NCBI RefSeq assembly: GCF_045310695.1
Contig: NZ_JBJIAA010000011.1
Location: 136,411-200,410 of the forward strand
Reading direction: 5' to 3'
Length of the DNA stretch: 64,000 bases
From: Clostridium_S neuense
GTDB lineage: Bacteria; Bacillota; Clostridia; Clostridiales; Clostridiaceae
The notes under the pieces are model-generated. The model was not told the DNA's origin. It ran no database searches and was given only the letters and a program-made list of their open reading frames with translations. The position numbers and the translations under genes are program-made. How positions within the stretch are numbered: the stretch's first letter is position 1; every line of letters begins with the position of its first letter. Below are positions 53,043 to 62,207 of the stretch, piece after piece.

Positions 53043-54086
53043 TCATTTAATAGCATTTACAGATATATAATTTTTATCTATTGCAAAACCATTTTTATTT
53101 AACCAATTTGATATACTTAAATAATGTGAACTACATACTATAATTAATATTTCTTCTGCTTTTTCATCCAATAATTTACTTGGATTGTATATTTTTAAAT
53201 TATCAAATTGCATACCCTGCTTTTCAACATCAGAATCAACAGCATAGCTTATATCAAATTCTTTTAATTTATCCTTAGACTTTTTATAGCAATAACCTGT
53301 TCCCCAAACTACTAACTTTTTATTTTCGAAACTAACACATTCGTCAAATTCTTTAATTATTTTTTTAACATCTAAGTCTAATATATTTCTACTAAAAAAC
53401 TTATTTGTACTAATTCCACCAAATCTATATTTTTCAATACATCTATCAATATATTTTATCTTACATCCTTTTTTCGATATAGATAGCATCTTAGGCCAAT
53501 CTTCTAACAATTTGTATTCTTCATCAAAATATCCATATTCATCGAAAAAATCACGAGTATAATTTGTAGCTGGAGCTGATATAAAATTTTCTCCTTTTAA
53601 TATGCTAAACAACTCACTTGGAGAAGAGTTTTTAAGAATTTCAATGCCATATTCACTTGGTCTTTTTCCAACCAATTTTTTCATCTCAGAATCATAAATA
53701 TCTGAATATCCTGTACATATTAAACATTTATTTTCAACAAAAAATTTCACAACATCATTTACTACATCTTTATCATTTAAAACATCATCAATAGCTAATG
53801 GAACTATATATTTTCCTTTACTTTTTTTTATTGCAGTATTAAAATTCTTAACGATTCCCATATTTCTTTCATTACTGTATACACTATAATTCAAAATATT
53901 GCTATTCTTATTTCTTTCAATATAATCAACGATTACATTTTTATCAAATTTTTTACTTTCATCATCTACAATTATAATCTCTATATTACTATAACTTTGG
54001 CACAATACAGAATCTAAACATTCTGAATAATATTCTAAATTATTATAGGATAAAATGATTACACTTACTAAATCATTTTTCATCAT
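53043..54086 (-). CDS. GT2 glycosyltransferase with C-terminal Rossmann-like module
   Basis: 347 residues. GT2 start NDLVSVIILSYNNLEYYSECL; VDDES near 40; LAIDD near 97 to 101 stands where most family members have DxD. GYFDEEYKLLEDWPKMLSI near 185 has the acceptor-side ED. From about 255 the Rossmann-like module follows (KKLVVWGTGYCYKKSKDKL, YAVDSDVEKQGM, ILIIVCSSHYLSIS). The same module is in the radical SAM gene just downstream, an association that suggests the two act on the same glycan. The 3-prime end overlaps the radical SAM start by ATGA. Confidence 0.8.
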   Translation of the reverse strand: MMKNDLVSVIILSYNNLEYYSECLDSVLCQSYSNIEIIIVDDESKKFDKNVIVDYIERNKNSNILNYSVYSNERNMGIVKNFNTAIKKSKGKYIVPLAIDDVLNDKDVVNDVVKFFVENKCLICTGYSDIYDSEMKKLVGKRPSEYGIEILKNSSPSELFSILKGENFISAPATNYTRDFFDEYGYFDEEYKLLEDWPKMLSISKKGCKIKYIDRCIEKYRFGGISTNKFFSRNILDLDVKKIIKEFDECVSFENKKLVVWGTGYCYKKSKDKLKEFDISYAVDSDVEKQGMQFDNLKIYNPSKLLDEKAEEILIIVCSSHYLSISNWLNKNGFAIDKNYISVNAIK

Positions 54087-54095
54087 TACTCTCTC

Positions 54096-55007
54096 CTATT
54101 TACAAAATTTTAAGAACTCATCTTTTACAATTAGTTCGTAATCTATATTATTTATATTCTGTTTATAATATATGAAAAGCTCATTAATGCTTTGCTTATA
54201 AGTGGTAAACTTAAAATTAGGCATTAATTCCAATATCTTTTTATTATCTCCAGTATATTCATTATTAAGTCCGCTATTTATAATAGTCACTTTACTTCTG
54301 TAATAGCCAATATTATTTATAATATTGGCTATTGTATTTAAATCAATGGATTGTGATGGTGTAACATTGTAGCACCCACTCACATCCTCTTCAATAAGCT
54401 TTTCTATTATTCTATTTAAATCTTTTATATATAAATAATCAAAAACTACATTTTTGTTTATAACTATAGGTAACTTAAATAAATTCTTAACTATTGAATT
54501 AGATATAAATTTAAAGCTATAATCTTCATACTTACCAAAAACCCCAAACAGTCTTAAACAAATTATATTTTTTCTATTTTGTGAATACTTACTCATCACA
54601 TATTTAGCGTATCCATAATAATCATTTGGTACAAATTTATCAAAATCATCTTCTGTAACTTTTTTTAAATCATGGCTTTTATCATACTCAGCACCACTGC
54701 CAAAATAAATCAGCTTAGTTTCCTTTCCAATGCACCTTTCTATATTTAAAAGCATTCTCACATTATTGTATACAATATCATTTAAACCATTATCATATCC
54801 ATTTTTTCTAGAACCACCACTGCTAGCACAATGTATTATCACATCAAATTTTTTATTATTTAAAAACTTTTCTACAGCAAAGGTATCAATCAAATCAAGT
54901 TCTGAATGTGTTAACGCTGTTATATCGTATCGTTCATTTAAATATTCCTTAAGATTCCTTCCAATAAATCCCCCAGCACCTGTTATTAAAATTTTCTTTT
55001 TATTCAT
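54096..55007 (-). CDS. NAD-dependent SDR sugar epimerase/reductase
   Basis: 303 residues from the ATG at 55007, behind GGTGAT; a TTG four codons upstream is weaker. NAD motif ITGAGGFIGRNLKEYL; HCASSGG-type active loop near 65; YYGYAKYVMSKYSQN carries YxxxK near 135. RLFGVFGKYEDYSFKFISN begins the substrate half. It overlaps the KdsC-GmhA fusion by eight bases. Being in the same unit as the thiamine enzyme, it is a candidate for the ketone reductase (YerF-like) step in branched-sugar synthesis; this is inference. Confidence 0.78.
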   Translation of the reverse strand: MNKKKILITGAGGFIGRNLKEYLNERYDITALTHSELDLIDTFAVEKFLNNKKFDVIIHCASSGGSRKNGYDNGLNDIVYNNVRMLLNIERCIGKETKLIYFGSGAEYDKSHDLKKVTEDDFDKFVPNDYYGYAKYVMSKYSQNRKNIICLRLFGVFGKYEDYSFKFISNSIVKNLFKLPIVINKNVVFDYLYIKDLNRIIEKLIEEDVSGCYNVTPSQSIDLNTIANIINNIGYYRSKVTIINSGLNNEYTGDNKKILELMPNFKFTTYKQSINELFIYYKQNINNIDYELIVKDEFLKFCK

Positions 55008-56055
55008 TTTTATCACCAAAAAGCTTTAATTCAACATATTCACATATCATATGTCCTATAAAAATGTGTGCTTCCTGTATTCTAGGTGTAATAGTACTAG
55101 GAATATTTAATATAACATCACAATACTTAATTAGTTTACTATTAACTTTTTGTCCAGTTAATACAATTGTTTTCATATTTAATTCTTTAGCAGTTTTAAA
55201 AGCTTCAATTACATTTACAGAGTTTCCGCTAGTAGAAATCCCCAAAAGTATATCTCCTCTTTTACCTTTTGCCTCTACCTGCCTTGCAAAAATCCTATCA
55301 AAACTATAATCATTTCCTATTGCCGTTAATACTGAGGTGTTTGTTGTTAAAGCTTCTGCATCTAATGCTTTTCTCTCCATATAAAATCTACTCACAAACT
55401 CTGCAGCAATGTGCTGCGCATCTGCAGCACTTCCTCCATTACCGCAAAGTATTAACTTTTTATCATTCAAATAAGCATCAACAATACACTCCGCTGTCTT
55501 TATTATATTTTTTTTCAAAGTTCCATCTGAGTGTATAAGTTTCAACATATTAATGTGTTCTTCATAACATTTATCAAAAATCTGATTACTTTCACTATTT
55601 AAACCAAAAATAATTTTTGACAACTCATCAATGCAACCATCTCCGCCACTTCTTTTCAATACTATATCTGATATCAATTTCACTTCATCCGATGCATTAT
55701 TAGGGCAACAACCTAAACCAGCATAATCAATTGCAGCCAAATCATGCTTACTATCACCTACAAAGCATATATCTTCACTTTTAAAATCGCCATCTTTTTC
55801 AATAGCTTTAACAGCTGAAAGCTTGTCCTTACAGCCTTTATAGAAATATTGAGGCTTAAATTTATTATTGAGATATTCTGCAAACTCAGTATCCTCACCA
55901 GTTATAAATCCAATTTCATAATTTCTTCTTTTTATTTCTGATATAGCATCAATATCTTTAAAATCAATTTGCTTGATTTCTTTTCCATCGCTGCTTATTC
56001 TAACTTTTCCATCAGTTATAACCCCATCTATATCCATTAATATTAGCTTAATCAT
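55000..56055 (-). CDS. KdsC-type HAD phosphatase fused to GmhA-type SIS isomerase
   Basis: 351 residues in two domains. Residues 1 to about 150 are a C0-type HAD phosphatase like KdsC: LMDIDGVITDGKVRI near 6, and CFVGDSKHDLAAIDYAGLGC near 97. Residues 160 to 351 are a phosphoheptose-isomerase SIS domain: LILCGNGGSAADAQHIAAEF near 202, RGDILLGISTSGNSVNVIEAF near 275 and RIQEAHIFIGHMICEYVE near 330. Isomerase-phosphatase fusion suggests a short pathway from a ketose phosphate to a free sugar that could feed the NeuB-like gene 1.9 kb upstream. I know no characterised enzyme with this exact fusion. Confidence 0.85.
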   Translation of the reverse strand: MIKLILMDIDGVITDGKVRISSDGKEIKQIDFKDIDAISEIKRRNYEIGFITGEDTEFAEYLNNKFKPQYFYKGCKDKLSAVKAIEKDGDFKSEDICFVGDSKHDLAAIDYAGLGCCPNNASDEVKLISDIVLKRSGGDGCIDELSKIIFGLNSESNQIFDKCYEEHINMLKLIHSDGTLKKNIIKTAECIVDAYLNDKKLILCGNGGSAADAQHIAAEFVSRFYMERKALDAEALTTNTSVLTAIGNDYSFDRIFARQVEAKGKRGDILLGISTSGNSVNVIEAFKTAKELNMKTIVLTGQKVNSKLIKYCDVILNIPSTITPRIQEAHIFIGHMICEYVELKLFGDKNE

Positions 56056-56078
56056 AAAGTTACTCCTTAAAATATTTT

Positions 56079-57902
56079 TTATTCTTTTTCATCCATTGGA
56101 GGTATTATCATATTAGCTAAAAATTCTTCTCTACCTAAAAATGGCCATAAATCCTCTAGAGGTTTAGATATCATAGAACCATCTTCACATTTTTTAGATG
56201 AAAGCTTTGGAGACACTCTACAATCAGGTATTGTATGTACATCACAGATTACAGGTCCATTAAACTGCAAAACTTCATCTATTTTTTCTTTTAACTCACC
56301 TTCATGACTAATATTTACAGCTTTTATCCCATAAGCTTTTGCCATATTTATCATATTAGGTACAGTGAGTCCACTATTTTCCTCACTTCCAACATAAAAA
56401 CCGCCAAAGTAATTTCTCTGCATGGTTCTAATAGAAGAATATCCACTATTATCAACAACAAAAATCTTTATAGGCAAATTTTGTCCTTTAATCGTCTGCA
56501 GTTCCTGTATATTTAACTGCATTCCTCCATCTCCAGCCACACAAATTGTTCTCTTTTTACCATTTGCAATACAAGCGCCTATACTGGATGGAATGTCATA
56601 ACCCATTGCACCAAAGCCATGATTAGATCTAACTTTCTGCCCTTTTTTTATTTTTATAGCTTGAAAAAATATCTCTGCTGTAGTACCAGCACTGCAAGGT
56701 ACTATTATTTCATTTTCCTGCATTTGTTTTGATAATTCATCAATCAATACATACGGATTAATAAATTCATCTTGATTTCTATATTCATTAAGTACAATAG
56801 GATATTTTTTCTTCCACTCTCTTACCTTATGTATCCATTCAGTAAATTTTTTTAATTTATCAGCACTATCTAGTTTTTCTATAAATTTTGATATAAAATA
56901 TGAAATATCTGAGCAAACCGAAATATCTAATATATTATTCAATTTTTTGATTTCACTTTTATCTATATCAATCATAACTTTTTTTGCACTTCTTGCAAAC
57001 ATGCTTGTATCATAGCCAGTTTCTGACATATCCATTCTAGTACTCAAGCAAATTAAAAGATCACAATTTTGAACTGCAAAATTTGCACCACGTTCACCCA
57101 TAGTTCCAAATCTACCAGCATAAAGTGGAAATTCATCATAAATTAAATCTGCTGCTTTCCAGGTTGTAAGAACTGGTATACCAAGTTTTTCTAACAATTT
57201 CACAAATTTTTCTTGGCTATTTGAAAGTTTTATACCATTTCCACCTATAACCATTGGTCTTTCTGATAAATTTATCAAATCAATAATCTTATCAATACTA
57301 TCATTAATTTCTTTTTCACTATCAATTTCTAAACTTTGTTCTAATTCAATTGGATCAAACGAAATCAATTCTTCTTCCTCTACCATACTCCCCTGTACAT
57401 CCAAAGGAATATCAAGCCAAACTGGACCTGGTCTTCCATTTTTACATAAGTAAACTGCTTTTTCTAAATAATATTTTATCCTTTTAGGCTCCAAAACAGT
57501 CACTGCATATTTGGTAATTGGTTTCACTATTGAAACTATATCAATCTCTTGGGAACCCATTTGCCTTACCCCACTATTACCTATCATATCACTTCTTTTT
57601 ACTTGTCCTGAAATGAATAAGCAGGGTGTTGAATCTATCCATGCACCAGCAACTCCAGTAACTGAATTAGTACCACCAGGACCAGTAGTAACTAATCCAA
57701 CTCCCAAATTATTCGTATTCATAGCATAACTTTCAGCAGCAATTGAAACCGCCTGCTCATGAAGCATACATACATGTTCTATTTCGTCATTTCTTCCAAG
57801 AGAATCAACAAGGTGCATTGCACCTCCTCCTGGCAAATAAAAAACATGCTTAACACCCTTATTAGCAATAAATTTAAAAACATAATCAGATAATTTAATC
57901 AT
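56079..57902 (-). CDS. Thiamine-diphosphate enzyme of acetolactate synthase type (YerE-like candidate)
   Basis: 607 residues with all three ThDP-enzyme domains. The catalytic glutamate Glu49 is in CMLHEQAVSIAAESYA; the middle domain has GGNGIKLSNSQ. The ThDP motif GDG (457 to 459) is followed by Asn485 in CVAGDGGMQLNIQELQ...VVDNSGYSSI. The glycine-rich FYLPGGGAMHLVDSL start is family typical. IlvB proper is possible, but context speaks against it: sugar genes surround it, and no ilv genes are near. Yersinia YerE, of this family, adds a two-carbon unit from pyruvate to a CDP-keto-dideoxysugar; rfbF, rfbG and rfbH here would make such a sugar. Role inferred. Confidence 0.75.
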   Translation of the reverse strand: MIKLSDYVFKFIANKGVKHVFYLPGGGAMHLVDSLGRNDEIEHVCMLHEQAVSIAAESYAMNTNNLGVGLVTTGPGGTNSVTGVAGAWIDSTPCLFISGQVKRSDMIGNSGVRQMGSQEIDIVSIVKPITKYAVTVLEPKRIKYYLEKAVYLCKNGRPGPVWLDIPLDVQGSMVEEEELISFDPIELEQSLEIDSEKEINDSIDKIIDLINLSERPMVIGGNGIKLSNSQEKFVKLLEKLGIPVLTTWKAADLIYDEFPLYAGRFGTMGERGANFAVQNCDLLICLSTRMDMSETGYDTSMFARSAKKVMIDIDKSEIKKLNNILDISVCSDISYFISKFIEKLDSADKLKKFTEWIHKVREWKKKYPIVLNEYRNQDEFINPYVLIDELSKQMQENEIIVPCSAGTTAEIFFQAIKIKKGQKVRSNHGFGAMGYDIPSSIGACIANGKKRTICVAGDGGMQLNIQELQTIKGQNLPIKIFVVDNSGYSSIRTMQRNYFGGFYVGSEENSGLTVPNMINMAKAYGIKAVNISHEGELKEKIDEVLQFNGPVICDVHTIPDCRVSPKLSSKKCEDGSMISKPLEDLWPFLGREEFLANMIIPPMDEKE

Positions 57903-57942
57903 TTAAAGTCCCCCAGATAATCAATTTATATTACGTAATATA

Positions 57943-58809
57943 TTACTTTCTTCTTAATTTCTTTTTAACTGGTTCTTCAATCTCAAGACAGCGTATTTCT
58001 GGACTTCCAAAAGCAGTTTCTATTAACCTAATATCCCTTACCAATCTATTTAATCCATTAGGTTCTAAAGAAGCGGCTTGATCAGAGCCCCACATTGCCC
58101 TATCCAAAGTTATGTGTCTCTCGATAACACATGCTCCCATTGCAACTGCTGCAGATGATGTTGCAATTCCAGTTTCATGTCCTGAATATCCAACTGGAAT
58201 ATCATCATACCTATCCTTTAATGTTTTCATTGCCTTTAAATTAATATCTTCATATTTTGCTGGATATGTACTTACTGTATGTAATAAAATCAAATTATCT
58301 TTTCCTAAAATTTCAACTGCATGATCTATTTCTTGAAGTGTACTCATTCCAGTTGACAATATTATAGTTTTTCCTTTAGCCTTTGTATATTTTAACAATT
58401 CATCATCTGTCAATGATGCTGATGCTATCTTGTATGCAGGTACATCAAATTGATCTATAAAATCAACTGAAGCCTCATCCCAACAAGAAGCAAACCACTG
58501 AATTCCTTTTTTCTTGCAATATTTATCAATTTCACTATATTCTTCAGTTCCAAATTCAAGTCCTCTTTTTAATTCTCCGTTTGTACTACCAAATGGGTTT
58601 TCTCTTGGTCTTGCAAGTTCTTCTTTTGAATAAACTACATCAACACTTCTTTTTTGAAATTTTACAGCATCACACCCTGCATTAACAGCAGTATCAATTA
58701 GCTGCTTTGCTATATTTATATCACCATTATGATTTATTCCTATTTCAGCTATAATATATGCTGGAAATTCATCTCCTATTTTTCTATCTCCTATAGATAT
58801 ACACTTCAT
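57943..58809 (-). CDS. NeuB-family sugar acid synthase lacking the SAF domain
   Basis: 288 residues from the ATG at 58809, behind GGGAGG. TIM-barrel NeuB core: AYIIAEIGINHNGDINIAKQ, AVKFQKRSVDVVYSKEELAR, WFASCWDEASVDFIDQFDVP, LHTVSTYPAKYEDINLK and IERHITLDRAMWGSDQAAS are present with PEP- and metal-site residues. It ends at about residue 288, so the C-terminal SAF domain (about 60 residues in the full PseI) is missing; the domain normally closes the partner active site with an arginine. DRAMWGSDQAAS is NeuB-like rather than PseI-like. The acceptor sugar is unknown. Confidence 0.85.
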   Translation of the reverse strand: MKCISIGDRKIGDEFPAYIIAEIGINHNGDINIAKQLIDTAVNAGCDAVKFQKRSVDVVYSKEELARPRENPFGSTNGELKRGLEFGTEEYSEIDKYCKKKGIQWFASCWDEASVDFIDQFDVPAYKIASASLTDDELLKYTKAKGKTIILSTGMSTLQEIDHAVEILGKDNLILLHTVSTYPAKYEDINLKAMKTLKDRYDDIPVGYSGHETGIATSSAAVAMGACVIERHITLDRAMWGSDQAASLEPNGLNRLVRDIRLIETAFGSPEIRCLEIEEPVKKKLRRK

Positions 58810-58856
58810 ATTATTACCTCCCAAAATTATAATTTACTGTATGTTAAATTTATTTA

Positions 58857-59624
58857 TTACCAAACTTTCCAACTTCTACCCTCAGAATTCCAAATTTCAT
58901 TTACCTTTTCAATATCTTTAAAAGTATCAACAGCTGTCCAAAACCCATTATGCTCATAAACAGCAAGTTCACCATCATGAGCAAGCTTATTTAAAGGTTC
59001 TGCTTCAAAAAAACAATCTTTTTTAGGAATATAATCAAAAACTTTTTTATTTAAAACCATAAATCCACCGTTAACCATATCCTTTAATACAGGCTTTTCT
59101 TTGAATGCTTTAACAATTCCATCCTCTACTTCCATCAAACCAAAATTTGAAATAGGATAAACACCTGTTAAAGTTGCAATAGTTTCTTTGCTATTATGAT
59201 ATTCTAGTAGATTATTTATATTTACATCACTTAAACCATCCCCATAGGTAAGCATAAAATCATCATCATCAATATATTTTTGAACTTGCTTAATTCTTCC
59301 AGCTGTCATAGTTTCAAGCCCTGTATCAACTATAGTAACGTTCCAATTCTCTTCTTCTTTTGTATGATAATCAATATGTTTATCTCCATTAATATGTAAT
59401 GTGAAATCATTATTTCTCCAATACATTTCCATAAAATACTGCTTTATCATATCACCCTTATAACCAACGCAAAGAATAAAGTCATTAAAACCATAATGAG
59501 AATATGTTTTCATTATATGCCATATTATGGGTTTGCCTCCTATTAAAACTAATGGTTTAGGCCTATATTCAGTTTCTTCTCTCATTCTAGTCCCTTTTCC
59601 ACCACATAATATAACTACTTTCAT
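58857..59624 (-). CDS. rfbF: Glucose-1-phosphate cytidylyltransferase (RfbF/DdhA)
   Basis: 255 residues from the ATG at 59624, behind GGGGTG. Start VVILCGGKGTRMREETEYRPKPLVLIGGKPIIWHIMK is specific to RfbF-type cytidylyltransferases; LTYGDGLSDVNI near 125 and FMVLNKKVFDYIP near 180 agree. It makes CDP-glucose, the substrate of RfbG, from glucose-1-phosphate and CTP. rfbG and rfbH are 16 kb downstream in the same island, an unusual split of a usually contiguous set. The neighbouring NeuB-like and thiamine enzymes may share the CDP-sugar route. Confidence 0.93.
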   Translation of the reverse strand: MKVVILCGGKGTRMREETEYRPKPLVLIGGKPIIWHIMKTYSHYGFNDFILCVGYKGDMIKQYFMEMYWRNNDFTLHINGDKHIDYHTKEEENWNVTIVDTGLETMTAGRIKQVQKYIDDDDFMLTYGDGLSDVNINNLLEYHNSKETIATLTGVYPISNFGLMEVEDGIVKAFKEKPVLKDMVNGGFMVLNKKVFDYIPKKDCFFEAEPLNKLAHDGELAVYEHNGFWTAVDTFKDIEKVNEIWNSEGRSWKVW

Positions 59625-59663
59625 TAAAATCACCCCAATATATACATCATTAGTGCTATAGCA

Positions 59664-62171
59664 TCAATTAATTTTATCACGCATTATACTATCAATTAAT
59701 TCATAACTTTCTTTATAATATTCTTCATTCTTATAATATTTATCAACATAATGTTTCAATGTATCCATGTGAAACTCTTTCATTCTGTTATTTTCTTTAA
59801 AAACTCCTAACCAATCTATTGCACTTTGCTTTAATACTCTTTCTTTTTCAAAATTATATATTCTCTCTGAAAGTACATTTTCATCTTTAAAATATTGTAA
59901 TAAATTCAAATAATTTTCTATAAATACTTTAGGCCAATTATAACCACCAGACAAATTATTTTCATAATAAAATAATGAATAATTTATAACACATGCTTTA
60001 GGATAGCATTCCAAAATGCTTAATAAAACATATATCTGATTCAAACCTGAATCAATAAATTTTTCTTTATCTTTTAATTTATCATAAAAACATTTTTTCA
60101 TCATAATGCTGGACATAAAAGCAGAACTTGTACCAGTAACCTTTGCAACAAATTCATCTACACTTGTTACATTTTTTACACTTTTGTCATTTTTCGTAAC
60201 TTGGAAAAATATAAAACTATTATCAGTGTTATCCTTCACAAAATTATACACATTAACTAAACTGCCATCCATAAAATAATCATCATCGCCATGTAAAAAC
60301 ACAAACTGACCATTAGCATAGGTTGGTACATATAAAATATTTTTATCTCCGCCTATATTAGTTTCATTTTTAATATAAACTATATTATCATATTTATTTT
60401 TAAAACTCATAACCACTTCTTCTGTGTTATCAGGCGAATCATTATTTACAATTACAACCTCTATATTCATCCAGGTTTTTATTTGCCTAAAAATACTATT
60501 CAAACATTTTTTCAAATTATCAGCTCTATTATATGTTGGTATACATATTGAAATTAATGGTATATCACTTTTTTGTTGTAATACTCCAGCATTCCTTGCC
60601 TGCTCTAATATGTCTTTTCTAACTGCATAAATTTCATCATCAGTAATATATAGCTTATCAATATATTTAAGTGCCAACTCATACTGTTTAAACTTAGATA
60701 AAATTACAACTAAATTTAGCACCGCATCTTTATTAGCTGGTTCAAATTTTAATACTGTTTGAAAAACTGGTATTACAAAATCAATCAAACCCTCTTCAAA
60801 CATTTTAACACCAATAGAATTTAAAATATCAGCACCTTTATATGAATATTTATAAATATATTCTAACCTACTATTAAGTTCTTTATCATCACTCTTAATA
60901 TCATTTATAATTTTTTGTATATTTTTATCTATTTCAATATTACTTTCTATACTATCAATATTTTCATCTAATTCTTTTCTTTGCAATACAAATATATATT
61001 GATTATGGGATACATACCCATTAATTTTTTCCCTATTAAAATCAACAAATAGCATATTTAAAATATTTTTTACATTTTCTGTGTTCTTACCTAAAGTTAC
61101 TATAAATTTACCATTTTGTTTTAAGTACCTTTTAAATTTTCCAACAATATCAATTAATTCTCTTATTCCATATCCTAAATCAGCACCTATTATGTAATCA
61201 AACATTCCTAGCTCATAATTAAAACAAGTATTTTCTATATCACCTATATCAATATTAACATCTAAACTTCTATTAACTAATGCCTTTTCATGAACTTCCG
61301 TACCAAATATTCTGCAATTAGAATATCTATTTTTAATATCCATTAAAGTTCCGCATCCACCACATTCAAGCTGAAGTACATTAAATTCTTTTTCTTTATC
61401 TTCATCAATTAATGATGTTATATCTTTCCTAATATTAATTACATGAACTATAGGTACTCCAAGTTTATCATTTATCTTTTTTTCATTTTTCATCATAAGT
61501 TCAATATATTTATCACGATTTTTATTAAATGATTTGCTTCCATAATGATGTATAAATGTATCATTACATAATACAAGCTTATAGCCTGCAGAAACTATTC
61601 TCAAAGATAAGTCATCATCTTCAAAATTTCCTGGTGTAAATATTTCGTCCAAAAGTCCGACTTTATCCAAAACTTTCTTTTTTATAAGCATGCAAAACCC
61701 AACCAATTTAAGCCTATTCTCCCATTTAGATGAATCACTAACATTATATTCTTTGGCAAACTCCTCTAATTCTTTTAAATTACTATAACTAGTAGTTATC
61801 TGCTGATAATATGAAACACTATTTGATACAGGTCCAACAGCACCAATATCTTTTGAGCTATAAAGACATTTAATCATATTATCTAACCAATTATGGGTTA
61901 CTATTACATCATTATTAAGAAGCAAAATATTATCCCCTGAAGATGCCTCAATTCCCTGATTACACCCTTTAGGGAATCCCATATTTTCTTCATTTAATAT
62001 TAAAACCATATCATTTTGTTTCTCAAGCCATTCTCGTGTACCATCACTAGAGCAATTGTCAACTATTACAATTTCATATTCACCCTTTTTAGTATTTTTT
62101 CTTATACTTTCTATACACTTCTTTGTATAATCTAAATTATTATATGTAAGTATTATTATACTGGTTAACAT
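59664..62171 (-). CDS. GT2 - methyltransferase-like - TPR - GT2 fusion
   Basis: 835 residues with four parts. 1 to about 240: GT2 (LTSIIILTYNNLDYTKKCIES, GFPKGCNQGIEASSGDNILLLNNDV). About 255 to 400: methyltransferase-like fold with LQLECGGCGTLMDIKNRYSN and IIGADLGYGI; the SAM loop is degenerate compared with the paralogue (ECGG for IGCGCG), so activity is doubtful. About 440 to 530: TPR-like. About 540 to 835: a second GT2 with ISICIPTYNRADNLKKCLNS and HGDDDYF. So two glycosyltransferase sites in one chain. Paralogue of the gene at 44224, which lacks the second GT2. Confidence 0.85.
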   Translation of the reverse strand: MLTSIIILTYNNLDYTKKCIESIRKNTKKGEYEIVIVDNCSSDGTREWLEKQNDMVLILNEENMGFPKGCNQGIEASSGDNILLLNNDVIVTHNWLDNMIKCLYSSKDIGAVGPVSNSVSYYQQITTSYSNLKELEEFAKEYNVSDSSKWENRLKLVGFCMLIKKKVLDKVGLLDEIFTPGNFEDDDLSLRIVSAGYKLVLCNDTFIHHYGSKSFNKNRDKYIELMMKNEKKINDKLGVPIVHVINIRKDITSLIDEDKEKEFNVLQLECGGCGTLMDIKNRYSNCRIFGTEVHEKALVNRSLDVNIDIGDIENTCFNYELGMFDYIIGADLGYGIRELIDIVGKFKRYLKQNGKFIVTLGKNTENVKNILNMLFVDFNREKINGYVSHNQYIFVLQRKELDENIDSIESNIEIDKNIQKIINDIKSDDKELNSRLEYIYKYSYKGADILNSIGVKMFEEGLIDFVIPVFQTVLKFEPANKDAVLNLVVILSKFKQYELALKYIDKLYITDDEIYAVRKDILEQARNAGVLQQKSDIPLISICIPTYNRADNLKKCLNSIFRQIKTWMNIEVVIVNNDSPDNTEEVVMSFKNKYDNIVYIKNETNIGGDKNILYVPTYANGQFVFLHGDDDYFMDGSLVNVYNFVKDNTDNSFIFFQVTKNDKSVKNVTSVDEFVAKVTGTSSAFMSSIMMKKCFYDKLKDKEKFIDSGLNQIYVLLSILECYPKACVINYSLFYYENNLSGGYNWPKVFIENYLNLLQYFKDENVLSERIYNFEKERVLKQSAIDWLGVFKENNRMKEFHMDTLKHYVDKYYKNEEYYKESYELIDSIMRDKIN

Positions 62172-62207
62172 TAAGTTCCCCCCTATGCTTATCAGCTATA
62201 AAAATCA

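Noticed and set aside
56079..57902. Assignment of the thiamine enzyme as housekeeping acetolactate synthase IlvB
   Set aside because: No ilvN, ilvC or ilvD near, and it sits inside a sugar-nucleotide operon; kept only as an alternative.
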